Assembly: GCA_034769895.1 (NCBI GenBank) | Contig: CM068369.1 | Span: 147,209,574 to 147,273,573, forward strand | Direction: 5' to 3' | DNA length: 64,000 bases | Source of the DNA: Magicicada septendecula | Taxonomy: Eukaryota; Arthropoda; Insecta; Hemiptera; Cicadidae | Part shown: positions 47,001 to 61,581 of the stretch, one piece after another | Layout: each line of letters starts with the position of its first letter | Numbering within the stretch: position 1 is the first letter of the stretch | Program-made: the position numbers and the translations under genes | Notes under the pieces: generated by a model | The model's input: only the letters and a program-made list of their open reading frames with translations | Databases searched by the model: none | Told to the model about the DNA's origin: nothing

Positions 47001-48226
47001 ATCAAGCTGAATAGGTGTGTGACAAAAACGTTCTTAAAATCGAGTCGAACATGATGCTAACGTTTAGCCATTGAAATCAGTGAACGGGAGTTAGACAAAT
47101 TAGACACTTTTTGAAGCCAATACTATAAAAACATTCACGACAATAGTGAAAACAAACCTCTAACTTCACTATACGAGTGACAGTAAACAGTAAAACATTA
47201 TATTACAACTGATTCACTCTACAAACCTAACCGTAACTTGAAAACTTAACCGTAATAGTTGAACAAATAGAAAATAAACTAACTAACGCAAGTTTACACA
47301 GAACACTTCACCAGAATACACCAAATAGATTAACAGACATATTACACCAGTGCGGGGACATTTTAGACCTTGATGAAGGTAATTTTATAGTAATTTTCTG
47401 ACTCGACGCATATGTAATAGCCAAGACCAACCCAAGGAGCGGCCATCTTGAAAACGAAACCTGCCTACTACATCGTAGTCACTGACGTCACATCAGTCTT
47501 CATTGGTTCGACAAAACATTTATTCTAATATCATAACCTGAATTATTTAAATACTATTAAATAGTAACAATTGTATTTATGTGTTAATTGTTAATGTTAT
47601 ACTTTCTCGTCACCCTTCTCTGACTATTAATCCTAATCGCTCAAAGAACCTGTATTTAATACAATATAACATAAAATTTTGTTCTGTATGACACAATCGA
47701 TAATTCCTGAGACAGAGTCGATAATTGCTCTCCATCGATAAAATATCGATTATTTATTTAAAATTGTCAATAAATCTTTATATTTCCATTATTTTGTATC
47801 TGTATTTATTTCACAGGGTAATTTAAGGGTATTTATAAGGCAGAGGGAATTAAGTGAGAAGAATATATCCTATTTTGAACAAGATATTGGACCAGTCAGA
47901 AAAGTCACCAATCGATTATTACCTGGAGTTAATCTATTTAACTCCAGACTTGGTGCAAATCTTCAAGAAGTGCTCGACAGTCAATAAATACCTACCTGTT
48001 ATTAAAATTTTACCAGAACCTTTTAAAAAACAGATTTATCTTGGATACATACCTCTATAAATATAAACAAAATTATTTTATTGTTTGAAAATTCTATTAT
48101 TATTGAATTTTCCATTTTATTTTTATTCTTTTGTAACGACCGGCATACAGCGGTCTGGTGACCTAGTGGCTAGCCCAAACAGTGGGGCTTGATCAGATTA
48201 CAGCCAATAAAAGGGGTCTTACTACA
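44041..48226 (+). repeat. LTR 3 (3' LTR), 4186 bp
   Basis: Same structure as LTR 2 except for a few substitutions (for example C at 47461) and a clearly divergent last 45 bp (48180-48226). There the sequence reads AGTGGGGCTTGATCAG where LTR 1 and 2 have ATTGGGACAGACAG, and CCAATAAAAGGGG where they have CCATATAAAAGGG. The change creates a poly(A) signal, AATAAA (48206-48211), in the terminal LTR. It ends CTTACTACA, then GTAT. Confidence 0.88.
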
Positions 48227-48230
48227 GTAT

Positions 48231-48545
48231 TTAAAAATAACTTATTACGTACAATATATTTAGAGTGTTCAATTTTAAGTATGTCCATCTGAAATGTTAA
48301 TTTTAATCGTCTTGTCTGCATGCTGTTGTCTAGTAGAGTTATATCTAGAGGATTTGTGTGCTCTTCAAGCCGTTTCCTATATCTTTCGTTGAACATCGCA
48401 ATGCTTTCACTCACTGAAGCCAGGTCCAGGTCGCTGTAGATGTCTTTGTTGGTGACGAACCACGGTGCGTTGGTCATGGCACGCAGCACCTTGATCTGAA
48501 ACCTTTCCTTTTTAGTGATGTTGGATTTAGACGCATTTAAAAAAT
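48231..48545 (-). pseudogene. Jockey-type LINE ORF2 C-terminal part, interrupted by the array
   Basis: From 48545 down, the minus strand reads S-N-I, R-F-Q-I-K-V-L-R-A-M-T-N-A-P-W-F-V, then D-I-Y-S-D-L, R-Y-R-K-R-L-E-E-H-T-N-P-L, L-L-D-N-S and R-R-L-K. This is the hallmark C-terminus of Jockey-clade LINEs (R-F-Q-N-K-V-L-R-x-I-T-N-A-P-W-(F/Y)-V, then R-L-x-x-H-x-N-P-L-A-x-x-L-L-D). Upstream of 48545 the sequence becomes AT-rich and similarity stops, so this copy was already truncated. The frame crosses the array to end at 28451. Confidence 0.85.
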
Positions 48546-50370
48546 TTTTTAAATTTGGAAACATGATTTAAAAATTTTTAAATATAAAATTTAGAACAAT
48601 TTTATACTTCAAACATGAAATTTAAAATCAAAACTTTTAATTCTAGGTGGAAATGACTCATACAAAATACTAAAAATTGAAGCATTTTCAGAATCTGGTT
48701 CAAAAAATTTTAGACACAAAATGTATGTGTTCAGTATAGGTTTTGAAGTGATGCAAACATGTTGTTAACAAGAGTTGTAGATTGTAGTTGGTTTTCTACT
48801 ATCACTACAATTAAAGATATGATTGTTTCTTTCTAACTAGTCCTATCTTCAGACTCTATCTAGTACCACGTGGTTGCAGAAACTTCAGACCACGGAGCTG
48901 TGGGATTAAGAAACCCGTGACAGTATCTGTGTACGCGTGTAGTTAGGACAACCTACTACTTATGAATCGATTGAGCTATTCACAGTAGAGATATTTATTC
49001 CAAAACATTATTTTATGGCCTCCAACGTATAGAACGTAATACTGAAAGTAACATAATGTTATAGTATTAGGACTGTAAAGGTAGTTTTAAGAGAAGTATA
49101 ACAAACATCTGCGCTTAATAGCTTTGTCCATATTTGTAACGAGGAAACGCAGTAACTTTACAGGTGTACTTTTACACAATCCATTTAACTACCAATCACT
49201 AGCACTGTAACTGTAACTATTGTGTCATTCGTTCTCCTCCGTCTGGTGTTTACAGTTTACTAAATTATAGGAGAATAATATCCCTCCCTGCCTCTGAGTA
49301 TCTTACCTAATATTGTAGGACATGCCAGCTTTAATTCTGTCTTAATCTATCAAGTCGACTTTCCATCTTTTATCGAATCATTTGTCGTAAATTAGAGCGA
49401 TATAAAAATTTACAGGTATTGCACAAATGCAATGCACAGAGAAGGGCATTGAAAATGCTTCAATAAATCTAAAAAATATATATATTTATGTTCATTCACC
49501 AATCAATGAATTAATTCTTCATTCACCAATCAATGAATTCATTCTTCATTTACCAATGTACAAATTATAAGTTAAATGTAGTCGCATTCATAAGCGAAGT
49601 TTTATATGTGTACTACGTTATTGACAACAAAGAAGTAGTTTCTATGGAAACTCACCGGTTCCCATTTTCGATCACGCACCAGCGATCGGCCGCAAATGTG
49701 CGACACGTCCTTATAAACATTTTCAGTGTTAAAACTCGCTACACGCCAACGCGTATTCACAACCGATTTTGCCTCTGGTGTGTACATTTATTAACGTTTT
49801 ATTTCTTACACGTTCTTACACTTTTCCACGGTTATCTGTTAATAAGTAACACCTGTTTCTTTTTTCTTGTAAACAAATTGTGTGGTTATTTCTCAGATTC
49901 TCACGTCTTGCCGTCCCATATTTAGGCCTACTGGCTTATATTAGTAGGCGTTGTTATGTTCAAAATAACGTTTTATGGTAAGTTTTTATTTTAAGTAAAC
50001 GCCTTTAAAGAATGTTTGGCGTTGTCATTGAGCTTTTAGTTAAGGTTTCATTCTTTTTCCATTTATTCAGCGAGACTAATTTTGTTTGTCAATGATTTTT
50101 TGTTTTCTGTACTGATAAATGATTTACCACTGTGCACCTCACACGTCTGGATTTTTTAATATTTATTTGTTTTAAATAAAAACTGAATTTTATAGCCATA
50201 TTTTTGCTCAACTTAATTTATTTATAAAAACAAGATGGAAAGGAGTAACTTTTTTATTATTTAGTACAAGGTAGTTTTTGTATTTAGAAAGTTATATATA
50301 TTTTGAACTATATATATAATTTATTTAATATTTTTAAATTATTTAACTCAACATGTTTTATTCCCTTATT
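48546..50370. other. Intergenic, no gene seen
   Basis: AT-rich; A-rich phrases at 48546-48720 may be LINE remnant. The 130-residue frame at 49533-49925 has no recognisable similarity. A 27-bp tandem repeat is listed separately. Confidence 0.45.
49491..49558 (+). repeat. 27-bp tandem repeat, 2.5 units
   Basis: Units built on TTCATTCACCAATCAATGAA start at 49491 and 49518, with a partial third at 49545; one base differs between the first two. Confidence 0.9.
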
Positions 50371-50377
50371 TGGTACA

Positions 50378-50409
50378 CGTTTCGGGAAGCGTATTGTTCC
50401 CATCTTCAG
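50378..50409 (-). other. Hammerhead-like hairpin motif
   Basis: Minus strand from 50409: CTGAAGA, one unpaired T, strand GGGAA, 8-base loop, strand TTCCC, then GAAACG. The two conserved hammerhead core blocks (CUGANGA and GAAA) flank a perfect 5-bp helix II, but one extra base separates CUGANGA from the helix. Helices I and III are not evident. It is followed on the minus strand by GTGTACC. A GAA repeat lies nearby at 50553-50568. Confidence 0.4.
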
Positions 50410-51339
50410 CCTTCCTGACTTTATATCTTGTGGAGTATTTGTGTTTTGGTAGGTTGTTGTTATGGCTTCCTGTTGGTTTTTGGTATTTTATACTGGTGTT
50501 ATTGTGTGTGGTTGTGGTGAATATATTAGCATGGGCCAATCCGTAGAGTGAAGAAGAAGAAGAAGAAGGAGAACACAATAGGCAAATAACGAAATGCCAT
50601 AGTAATATTAGAAATTTCGATGTAACTCTATCATTATAATACTTTAAACCTTCCTTTAATGGGTGATTAAAATTTTTTAATAATACGTTCGGACTGTAGA
50701 ATTTCATTTCGAAACGTTTAACTGTACACAGTCACAATATTTGTCGACATGTTTGGCAGGAGAGGGGATTGATTATTTAATAATTTCAAGGATCAGATTT
50801 TTTATTTGAGTTCAAAACAAGAAAGAGGTTAACAAACTAAAATTGTCTATCTCAGTTATTTCACATATCCTATTTTTAACTTTTGTTGCTCCTGTTTGCA
50901 CATTGGATGCACGTTAGATTGAATCTGCCCATAACACTTAAAGTCACAAGGATTTATTCTTCTTCTATAGACACTGTTTTCACTTCGACGAAACCAACAC
51001 CCATTTTATCTTTGGTTTCATCTTTTATAACAGTAATGACAAGCGAATTTCCGGAGTAGATATTACGCAATACGCAGTCTTTGATTACTTGAGGTCTTGT
51101 ATAACTACATTGTCCACCAAAAGTGTTACATTAGCAATTCCACTTACATCGAAAAAACTAAGACCTATACATTTTCCCGTTGAATAATCGTCAGGACCAG
51201 TAGAATCAGCAATGTAAATTTAAATAAGATCTGAAATGTTTCGTGGATTGACTATCTCGTTTCTTATTTTTCACTCAGATATGCTGATCCCACTATAACG
51301 TTGAGCTCTGGAAAAAAACCTCCGTTTTATACAGTTTTC
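50410..51339. other. Intergenic, no gene seen
   Basis: Repeat-like sequence; the minus-strand frame at 50366-50707 runs across the hairpin motif and has no recognisable similarity. A short GAA repeat lies at 50553-50568. Confidence 0.4.
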
Positions 51340-51690
51340 GTAGCGTATATTTCTATCACTATCATAAGACGTGTTTATGCCCCGGTTAAAGAAGATGACA
51401 AATGGAGAATAATAAATAACCAGGAGATAGATGAGCTATTGAATCATAAGGAAATTGTAAGATTCATAAAGGCTCAACGAACACAATGGCTAGGTCACCT
51501 AGAGCGGATGGATGATCAGCGTATGTCAAATAAAATCTGAGAGCGCAAGTCTATAAAAGCAGAAAAAGGGCTGACTTCTAGCACATCACAAGATGGTTGC
51601 AAGATGTGCTAGAAAATCTCAGAAGAATGGATGTGAGGGGTTAATGTGACGGCAACAGATAGGAGACTTTAGAGAAGATTGGTGTTGGAA
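51340..51690 (+). pseudogene. LINE ORF2 C-terminal remnant
   Basis: The translation gives [24 protein letters not shown], then [19 protein letters not shown] (51370-51515). After frame changes it reads R-W-L-Q-D-V-L-E-N-L-R-R-M-D-V-R-G (about 51590-51640). The pattern (W-R-x-x-x-N-x-E-I-x-x-L, then I-x-x-x-x-x-x-W-L-G-H-(V/L)-x-R-M) is the C-terminal part of the same LINE family as 54950-55330, where it is on the other strand. Decayed and truncated. Confidence 0.8.
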
Positions 51691-53883
51691 GTTAGGGTTC
51701 ACGTTGGGGTGTAGTGCTGAAGAAACAGATATTGCTGACAATACAAGCTCTAGTGCAGCGTTTGTCAAAGTTTCTTCAACTGTTCTGCAAAGAGACTGGA
51801 AAGAAACAAGTAAAACAAATGAGACGAATTCTCAAAGCTCGATACGGTAGCATATCATGGATTTAAATTCTGCTTTGAATTCGTTCTTAAAGTATTATCT
51901 CATTAAATTTTTGTTATTTCTCCTATTAGTAATTAATTTCCTTATTGCTGTAAAATTAGCGGAGAAAATAAAATTTGGAATTAAATACAAATTGGTGCTT
52001 AATGTCTCTTAAGTGCTCAACAATTAATTCCATTCTTCACTAGATACTGCTTTCATTCTGTTTAGTTTCTGATTAATGTACGTGGTGAATTGTTCTTCCG
52101 AAAAGTTCTCCGAAGCTGAAACAATTTACGAACTGGTGGTAAACTGCTAGTGATTTTTAACCTATACACTCATATTTCTCAGTTTCAACCTCAGACTAAT
52201 AGTGTTCAAGATTCATACTCAGCTTTATATCCCTTAGATCCACTGTCACCAGGATAAGTAAGACTGCATAGACCGTTTCGAATTTTAATGAACTTATGTT
52301 CCATTCAGACAATGATGGATGGTCGCGTATAGTAAATGTGATGAGACTGTAGTACTGTTGTCTAAAAAACGTTCAGAGAATTCATAAAGTCACGCAATCC
52401 CATCGATGTATTCTGAAATTGTAAGAAAAAGTAAGTCACGTAAAATTACAGGCCTTAAAATTAAAATAAATAAATAATCGTAAATAAATAATTTTTTCAC
52501 ACATGTGTTAGAGACGTTATGTTTAAAGATAGAAAGACGGTTTCGATTAAATAACATATAATTCTTTGAACTATTTACCAGAGCCAGTAAGTGCAATTTT
52601 TCATTTTCTGAGAGAGCGATATGTTGTAATAATACCAAATAGAAACATGTTATCTGTGTTTTTCAAGTCTTGCTTCAACTTATAAAATGTAAACGCCCGC
52701 AGAGTTACTCGCTGGAAGGATGTAGATATTAAGATATCTACACACTTGTGAAATCAACACAGTATGACCATGTTTTGCTGATGTTTTTTTTTCTTTTGGT
52801 AAACAAATCTGCATAAAGTTTGCAGTGTGCATCATCAGCAGGTTATAAAGATTATAAACACGGAAAGAACTTTTTCCCAACCACTCAACGTGTTGTACCG
52901 TTTTGTGAACTCGAGTGACGTTTTCGTCCTACTACAATTCCAAATAATAATTCAAATCAGTCTTAACATACCATACTTTACCCAGTCCGTCAGGCTATTG
53001 TGTGTAAGGTCCAACGTCTGTCTAAAAATAAACTCTTAAGAAAGAAGTCATTAATGTTAATAAAGAATTGCGTGATGTCGACGATCCTAATTTAACCCAA
53101 ATGACCCAGGCTTTGTTCTGTGCTTACACACAAAGAATCTGTAACCAAAACTATGATTATCTCCTTTGTTTTAATATTGTTAACGAGACGCACAAATTAA
53201 AACAAAACCGCAGGAATCTTGACACTTGTCAATAACCGGGAGAATAATGAATGACAGACTTCTATGGCAACACTTATTATGTACACAATGCTGTAACACT
53301 TTCTTTGCGCCCATTGTCTACTCATAACCTGTAGTATTAAGTTATTAATAACAATTTGTATTAAACGCGTGTTGTGACAGACTTCATAGCTATGATGTAA
53401 CCGCGTGTAAAAGTCTTGTTCTAAATATTATTGACCCTAAGGTGGTGTACAGTGTAGGCATAGGCATGCGCGGGTGCGGGAGTGCGCGTGTAATTTCTGA
53501 AACTCCGCAAAAGACTATTAACCTTAACGGAGAGAATAGTATACTGTACATGAACTGGGGCACACAGTGTGCAAGACGTGCAAACGATCTGACACGCCCT
53601 CCAGCCAGCCTAAGGGTCAAGGTTGTGCTCTCCTGTAAGGCGCATATACCTGACAGACTGGAACATGTACAGTGTTATTGCTGTCTGTAGGCGGAGGGGG
53701 CTACAGACACGTTTCTGGTATTCAGCAAACACGTGAGCGCGCTGACCGCTATCGCTTTTCATAAACGTACAATTTAAACGTGTTAACGGCAAAAGACTAC
53801 ATTGTATAAAAGCGGATAAAATTTTATAGTTCCAGCCTATTCACCATTAATCGCTGCTTTCCTCTCACTCACTTGTTCAATCT
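51691..53883. other. Intergenic, no gene seen
   Basis: Mostly AT-rich. A GC- and CpG-richer stretch at about 53440-53790 includes GCATGCGCGGGTGCGGGAGT. It could be a promoter-type island, but no gene starts next to it in any frame I can recognise. Confidence 0.4.
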
Positions 53884-53893
53884 TAGCTCTCTC

Positions 53894-53896
<3 letters not shown>

Positions 53897-53965
<69 letters not shown>

Positions 53966-53999
53966 AGTCTATCTCTGTCTGTCTATCTATCTGTCTATT

Positions 54000-54068
<69 letters not shown>
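53897..54068 (+). repeat. (CT)n microsatellite in two blocks
   Basis: Pure CT at 53897-53962 and 54007-54068, separated by about 45 bp of mixed CTGT/TATC units. The whole region is pyrimidine-rich on the plus strand. Confidence 0.97.
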
Positions 54069-54072
<4 letters not shown>

Positions 54073-54936
54073 GTATTTCTCCAGCCCACCCGTTTAGCTT
54101 TCCTGTTTCACAAACGCACATACAAACGATATCTATAGATAATTTACCATTTACACACTTCAACTGTTAATGCAAAAGTGACATTTTTTCTTTCCGCATT
54201 AGTCAGAATTAAAGTAGAGATTTATTTTCAGTTTTGACGGGTTTACTCAATCTGGGTCAGCTATATTGTTTAATTGGTGCGGTATTCGTACAACTAACTA
54301 ACACAGTGCGCCTACCAAGTAATAGCTTACTAACTAAAGCATAGCCTACCAAATAAGTATTGAGGGCGATGATCTAAGAGTACAGTTGAGTGCTGCATAT
54401 AAAGACCATCGAAAAACGGATAAAATGGTCACGATGGAAGCATTCACTGCGCCATCTGCGTTCCGTGCAGACAGAATGTCTAACAGTCGTCTGTCTATCA
54501 GTTACGCAGATGTCTAATTCAGGGCTGGGAAGCCGTGGATCCCAACCGGTTTGTCAGCTAGAAAGTGATCGGTTAGGTTTAGCACATTATGTTGAAACAA
54601 CAGTGTTCGAGTTTCACGTACTTGCTTACTTGATTACGTTCTTTCTTTTACATTTTTCCAACAACATATTGTTTTCTGTTATAGTTACAATTTTGTTAGA
54701 GTGCCATGAAGCAATTTTATGTTATTTCTAAAGTCACTATTGATGCTTTCGGTTGGATTTTCAATTCTACAGTAAAATTAAGATAATACCAATAACTATC
54801 GAAAAATGCTATCGACCTGAAAGACTTTTAAGCTTGTACTGTTACGGCAGTGCGGAAGCAAAATGACACTTGTACGCAAAAGGGTGATGCCACTCTTTCC
54901 AAGCTAAGTCTCGCTCCTTCTTCGTATTCGGAACTT
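54069..54936. other. Intergenic, no gene seen
   Basis: The frame at 54390-54731 is open for 113 codons without recognisable motifs. The end of the stretch (from about 54930) is the GAA tail of the adjacent LINE. Confidence 0.4.
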
Positions 54937-55330
54937 CTTCTTCTTCTTCCGGAGTCCTACAGGCTAGGATGACCCTTGGTTTCCGCCACCACTCGCATCC
55001 AGTCCTCTCTCTCTGTTGCAACGTTCCTCCAGTTTTGAACGCCCATTCTTCTTACGTCTTCCTCCACCTCATGAATCCATCGCCTTCTGGGTCTGCCCCT
55101 TCTTCTTGTTACTTTCATGTTTCCAATGTTTCGATGTAGCACTTGCTTTTGGGCAGTCTCTCCTGTGACGCTCTCTCCACATGTCCCAGCCAGCTTATCC
55201 GCCTTGCCTTCATGAAGACCACTATATCTTCCCGCTGCAATATTTCATAAATTTCAGCATTTCGAAGGCATCTCCACTCTCCTTCTTCCATTATTGGGCC
55301 GAATATCTTTCTCACGATTTTCATTTCAAA
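54937..55330 (-). pseudogene. LINE ORF2 C-terminus with GAA-repeat tail
   Basis: From 55330 the minus strand reads K-I-V-R-K-I-F-G-P-I-M-E-E-G-E-W-R, N-A-E-I-Y-E-I-L, then A-R-R-I-S-W-L-G-H-V-E-R and, after a frameshift near 55140, K-V-T-R-R-R-G-R-P-R-R-R-W. It continues E-E-D-V-R-R-M-G-V-Q-N-W-R-N-V-A-T and closes A-E-T-K-G-H-P-S-L, stop. A GAA repeat (RC of 54932-54946) follows. This is the best preserved end of the LINE family also seen at 5213-5420 and 51340-51690. Confidence 0.85.
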
Positions 55331-56174
55331 TAGTCTCGACGAATTTATTGATACAGCCTCGTCTTCTGAACACTGCTCGATTATTCTGGCTACAACCGGA
55401 ATTACGCACTGGGTACGTACTGGCTACAAGCGATCTGGGCAACATACACATCGTCGAGCGTCAAAATTCACCCCTAGTTGAGGTCTGCAATTCAGTGCGC
55501 GTTACCAGACAGTATGTCAGTACTAGTGATAATCGTCATACGTTACTTATTGGGTGCGTACCACTATAATTTTGTGATTCGTATTAATGCTGTGACAGTG
55601 TGTATATTCTACTACTGCGTGACTAGAACTGTAATATAAGAATGTTGTTGTTACATTAAATTGTATCATGTATTCTGGAGTCCAAAAATATATTCCCCAG
55701 TGTAGACCACAATCCAAGCGACTGCCGTAACAATACGTAAACTTGAAAAGCATAGCCACGAGTACGTCCTTTAAAATCGCACGCCGTAATATGGAAATGC
55801 TGTTCACTTAATTAGATATTGATAACACTTTTTATTATAATGCTATTGTATTATAAAGTAAATGAAAAATTTTCTGTAAAGCTAAGATGATTTAGTGTCG
55901 AATTGACTGCATTGCAATTGGCGTCATTTGTGTTGGCTGCTTTAGAATAACCACTTATTCTGTCAGAGTCTGTCTTCAGTTCTATGACAGAAGTATACTC
56001 TTAGCTGAAACCTTCATATTACATATTTAGATATATTATAATTAGATTCTTACATTTATGGCTTCAATGTGTCTTGCAATTCAGACACATAAGTCACTAT
56101 AAGGTAAAGTAAGTACTATTTCAAAGAAAATAATATGCTGAAAAGGTGGCATTTATTTAAACAAACATTACATA
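55331..56174. other. Intergenic, no gene seen
   Basis: No recognisable coding or repeat structure. 55360-55560 is somewhat GC-richer. Confidence 0.45.
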
Positions 56175-56525
56175 CACTGTTGAAATTGTTACTATGAGCC
56201 GGGCTGTTACACCGCGAAGTAGTTGTTGACAAACGTTTCGGACCCACCATCGGAGGTCATCGTCAGTGTCTGAAACAATTGGCACGGTGTCCGTCAATTC
56301 ACCCCAGTGTTGAAGTAGAGGCTATGTATTTTGCCTGAGAAGGCCCACTTATATACACGTATAAAACATAGTCTCTACCTCAAGACTGGGGTGAATTGGC
56401 GGGAACCGTGCCAATTGTTTCAGACACTGATGATGGCCTACGGATCGTGGGGCCGAAACGTTTGTTAACAACTGTGGACCACACTCCAACAAACAGCCCG
56501 GCTAATAGTACAAATTTCAACAATG
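56175..56525. mobile_element. Foldback element with paired hammerhead-like motifs
   Basis: The left end CACTGTTGAAATTGTTACTA (56175) and GAGCCGGGCTGTT are mirrored by the right end (AACAGCCCGGC at 56493, TTCAACAATG at 56516-56525). Inner arms also pair (56270-56300 against 56390-56425). Each arm carries the same core: minus strand 56266-56234 (CTGACGA, T, GACC, loop, GGTC, C, GAAACG) and plus strand 56427-56460 (CTGATGA, T, GGCC, loop, GGCC, GAAACG). Ends and centre resemble the 19363-19698 element. No coding frame and no clear target duplication. Confidence 0.75.
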
Positions 56526-56690
56526 TTAAGCCGTAAAAACTTAAGAACTTGCAATAATTACATACATTACACAGTTTTATTTTAAAGTTAGAATATGTGA
56601 ATTATTCGTTAATTGCTAGGTGTGATAATGTGGGAATATTTTTGTCGGTTATAGCAACACTGCCGTCATTGTTAGTCGATGCCGCTCCTT
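56526..56690. other. AT-rich spacer, possible mariner 5' end
   Basis: It runs into the mariner pseudogene; a terminal inverted repeat could not be paired with certainty. Confidence 0.35.
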
Positions 56691-57600
56691 CGTATTCAGT
56701 AGCAGAATAGATTTTGCTCGATTAGTTCTGTAAAACGTTGCGAAAATGGCAGAGTCGATCCAGTAGCATGCCAAATGCGAATTTCGATCTGTGATATGCT
56801 ATTAAAAGCTAACGCGGAGGATGACCGGCGGAATTTCGTAGACAAATGACAGATGTTTACGGTGAAATTATTACTCCTCAAAGTGTATCGAAATGATGTA
56901 GTGAATTCTCAGAAGAAAGTGCTGATGTTCACCATGAATAAAGAAGCGGTACGCCGTCTTTGATGTCTGACTACCATCTCCAACAAATTTAGGAACGCAT
57001 TCGTTCAGATAGGCGACTGACAATAAGAGAAACACATAAAGTGATTTCTGAAATAACTAAGACTATAATTCATGAAACTATGAAGGCAGTATTAAATTAT
57101 AAATAATTATGTACCCGAAGGGTGCCCAAAATATTAACAGTTCTCAATTCGAAAAAACAGTTACTGAAATTGCGGCATACACATTCCCCCAAATCGAGAA
57201 ATTTATAACTTCAATTTCAGCCAAAAATTTATTCCGTTTTTTTTTTTTTTGGACGGGAAAGCTCTTCTGGTTGACTCATGCCTGACCCTGTACGCACCTG
57301 TGAGACACTGAGAGTCTTCGACAGACTACTCAAAGCAAAAGTAGGAGAATGCGGGCGTGTTTGCCTGCTTCACGAAGAAGTTCAGTGTTATACTGCTCGC
57401 GTCCCACTTCGGCTGCGCTGCTCGTCAGTTGGAAATTGGATGTTTTTTATCATCCACTACATAACAGAAATTTTACATTTACTCCTTTAGCTGAAAAAGC
57501 TTCTGACCGGAAACAAATTTTGACAACAATGAAGAGGTAAAAAATGAAGTAATGACTGACGGCAGAGTTCTATTAAACGGCGGTTACGTTGAAAAATAAT
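56691..57600 (+). pseudogene. mariner transposase pseudogene
   Basis: A single frame from about 56817 to 57107 reads F-R-R-Q-M-T-D-V-Y-G-E, P-Q-S-V-S-K, then C-S-E-F, then R-S-G-T-P-S-L, and I-R-S-D-R-R-L-T-I-R-E. It is broken only by stops at positions where mariners have W, E/K or Q. This is the N-terminal paired helix-turn-helix DNA-binding region. After a gap and a T-run (57239-57251), W-T-G-K-A-L-L-V-D matches the W-D-x-x-G-x-(L/V)-L-V-D block holding the second catalytic Asp. Further on come L-D-V-F-Y-H-P (normally H-P-P-Y-S-P-D) and a closing G-G-Y-V-E-K (about 57575-57595). Heavily decayed and internally deleted. Confidence 0.85.
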
Positions 57601-61300
<3,700 letters not shown>

Positions 61301-61581
61301 ACGAGACGCTCTCCGAAATATTGGAGGACGTGCCAGTCTGTATAGAATGGAAAACAAAGTAATTTAAACAGAGTAATTTTCTTGAAATGTGAAAGTTGTA
61401 TATCGCACAGTGTTGTTTAATAAAAAATACATGAGTCGGAATAGAGTATGCCTACAAATGAGATCAAATAGGAAATTAAAAAGACTGTTCCAATCGAAAT
61501 AGTAAAATATTACTGAATACTTTTTCCGCCAGTATGTCGAAAATACATTGAGTTTTTACAATTTTAATATTTGGGTATATA
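61301..61581. other. Intergenic, nothing recognised
   Basis: AT-rich spacer. Confidence 0.5.

Larger units (their letters stand above)
28483..48226 (+). mobile_element. Tandem LARD-like LTR retrotransposon array (LTR-I-LTR-I-LTR)
   Basis: Five segments alternate with an exact 7779-bp period: LTR 28483-32666, internal 32667-36261, LTR 36262-40445, internal 40446-44040, LTR 44041-48226. The outer ends are TGTAG and CTACA, flanked by GTAT on both sides (28479-28482 and 48227-48230). A tRNA-Lys-like primer site follows the first two LTRs and a purine tract precedes the second and third. The 4-bp duplication and primer choice fit a Ty3/gypsy-type (Metaviridae) element. No protease, reverse transcriptase, RNase H or integrase is seen, so it needs enzymes in trans. 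LTRs above 4 kb with an internal region of 3.6 kb match the plant LARD layout. Copies differ at scattered single bases (LTR1 against LTR2/3 at 30329, 30333, 30375), so the repeats are not one sequence pasted three times. A collapsed or expanded assembly should still be excluded. Confidence 0.9.

Noticed and set aside
28483-48226. Segmental duplication of host DNA as an explanation for the 7.8-kb period
   Set aside because: TG...CA ends, a 4-bp flanking duplication, primer-like sites after the LTR and a purine tract before the next one all sit at the expected places for an LTR element.
52815-52850. CTGATGA followed by GCA/TGC and AAAC on the minus strand
   Set aside because: Only a 3-bp helix and no GAAA block; not counted with the hairpin-motif set.
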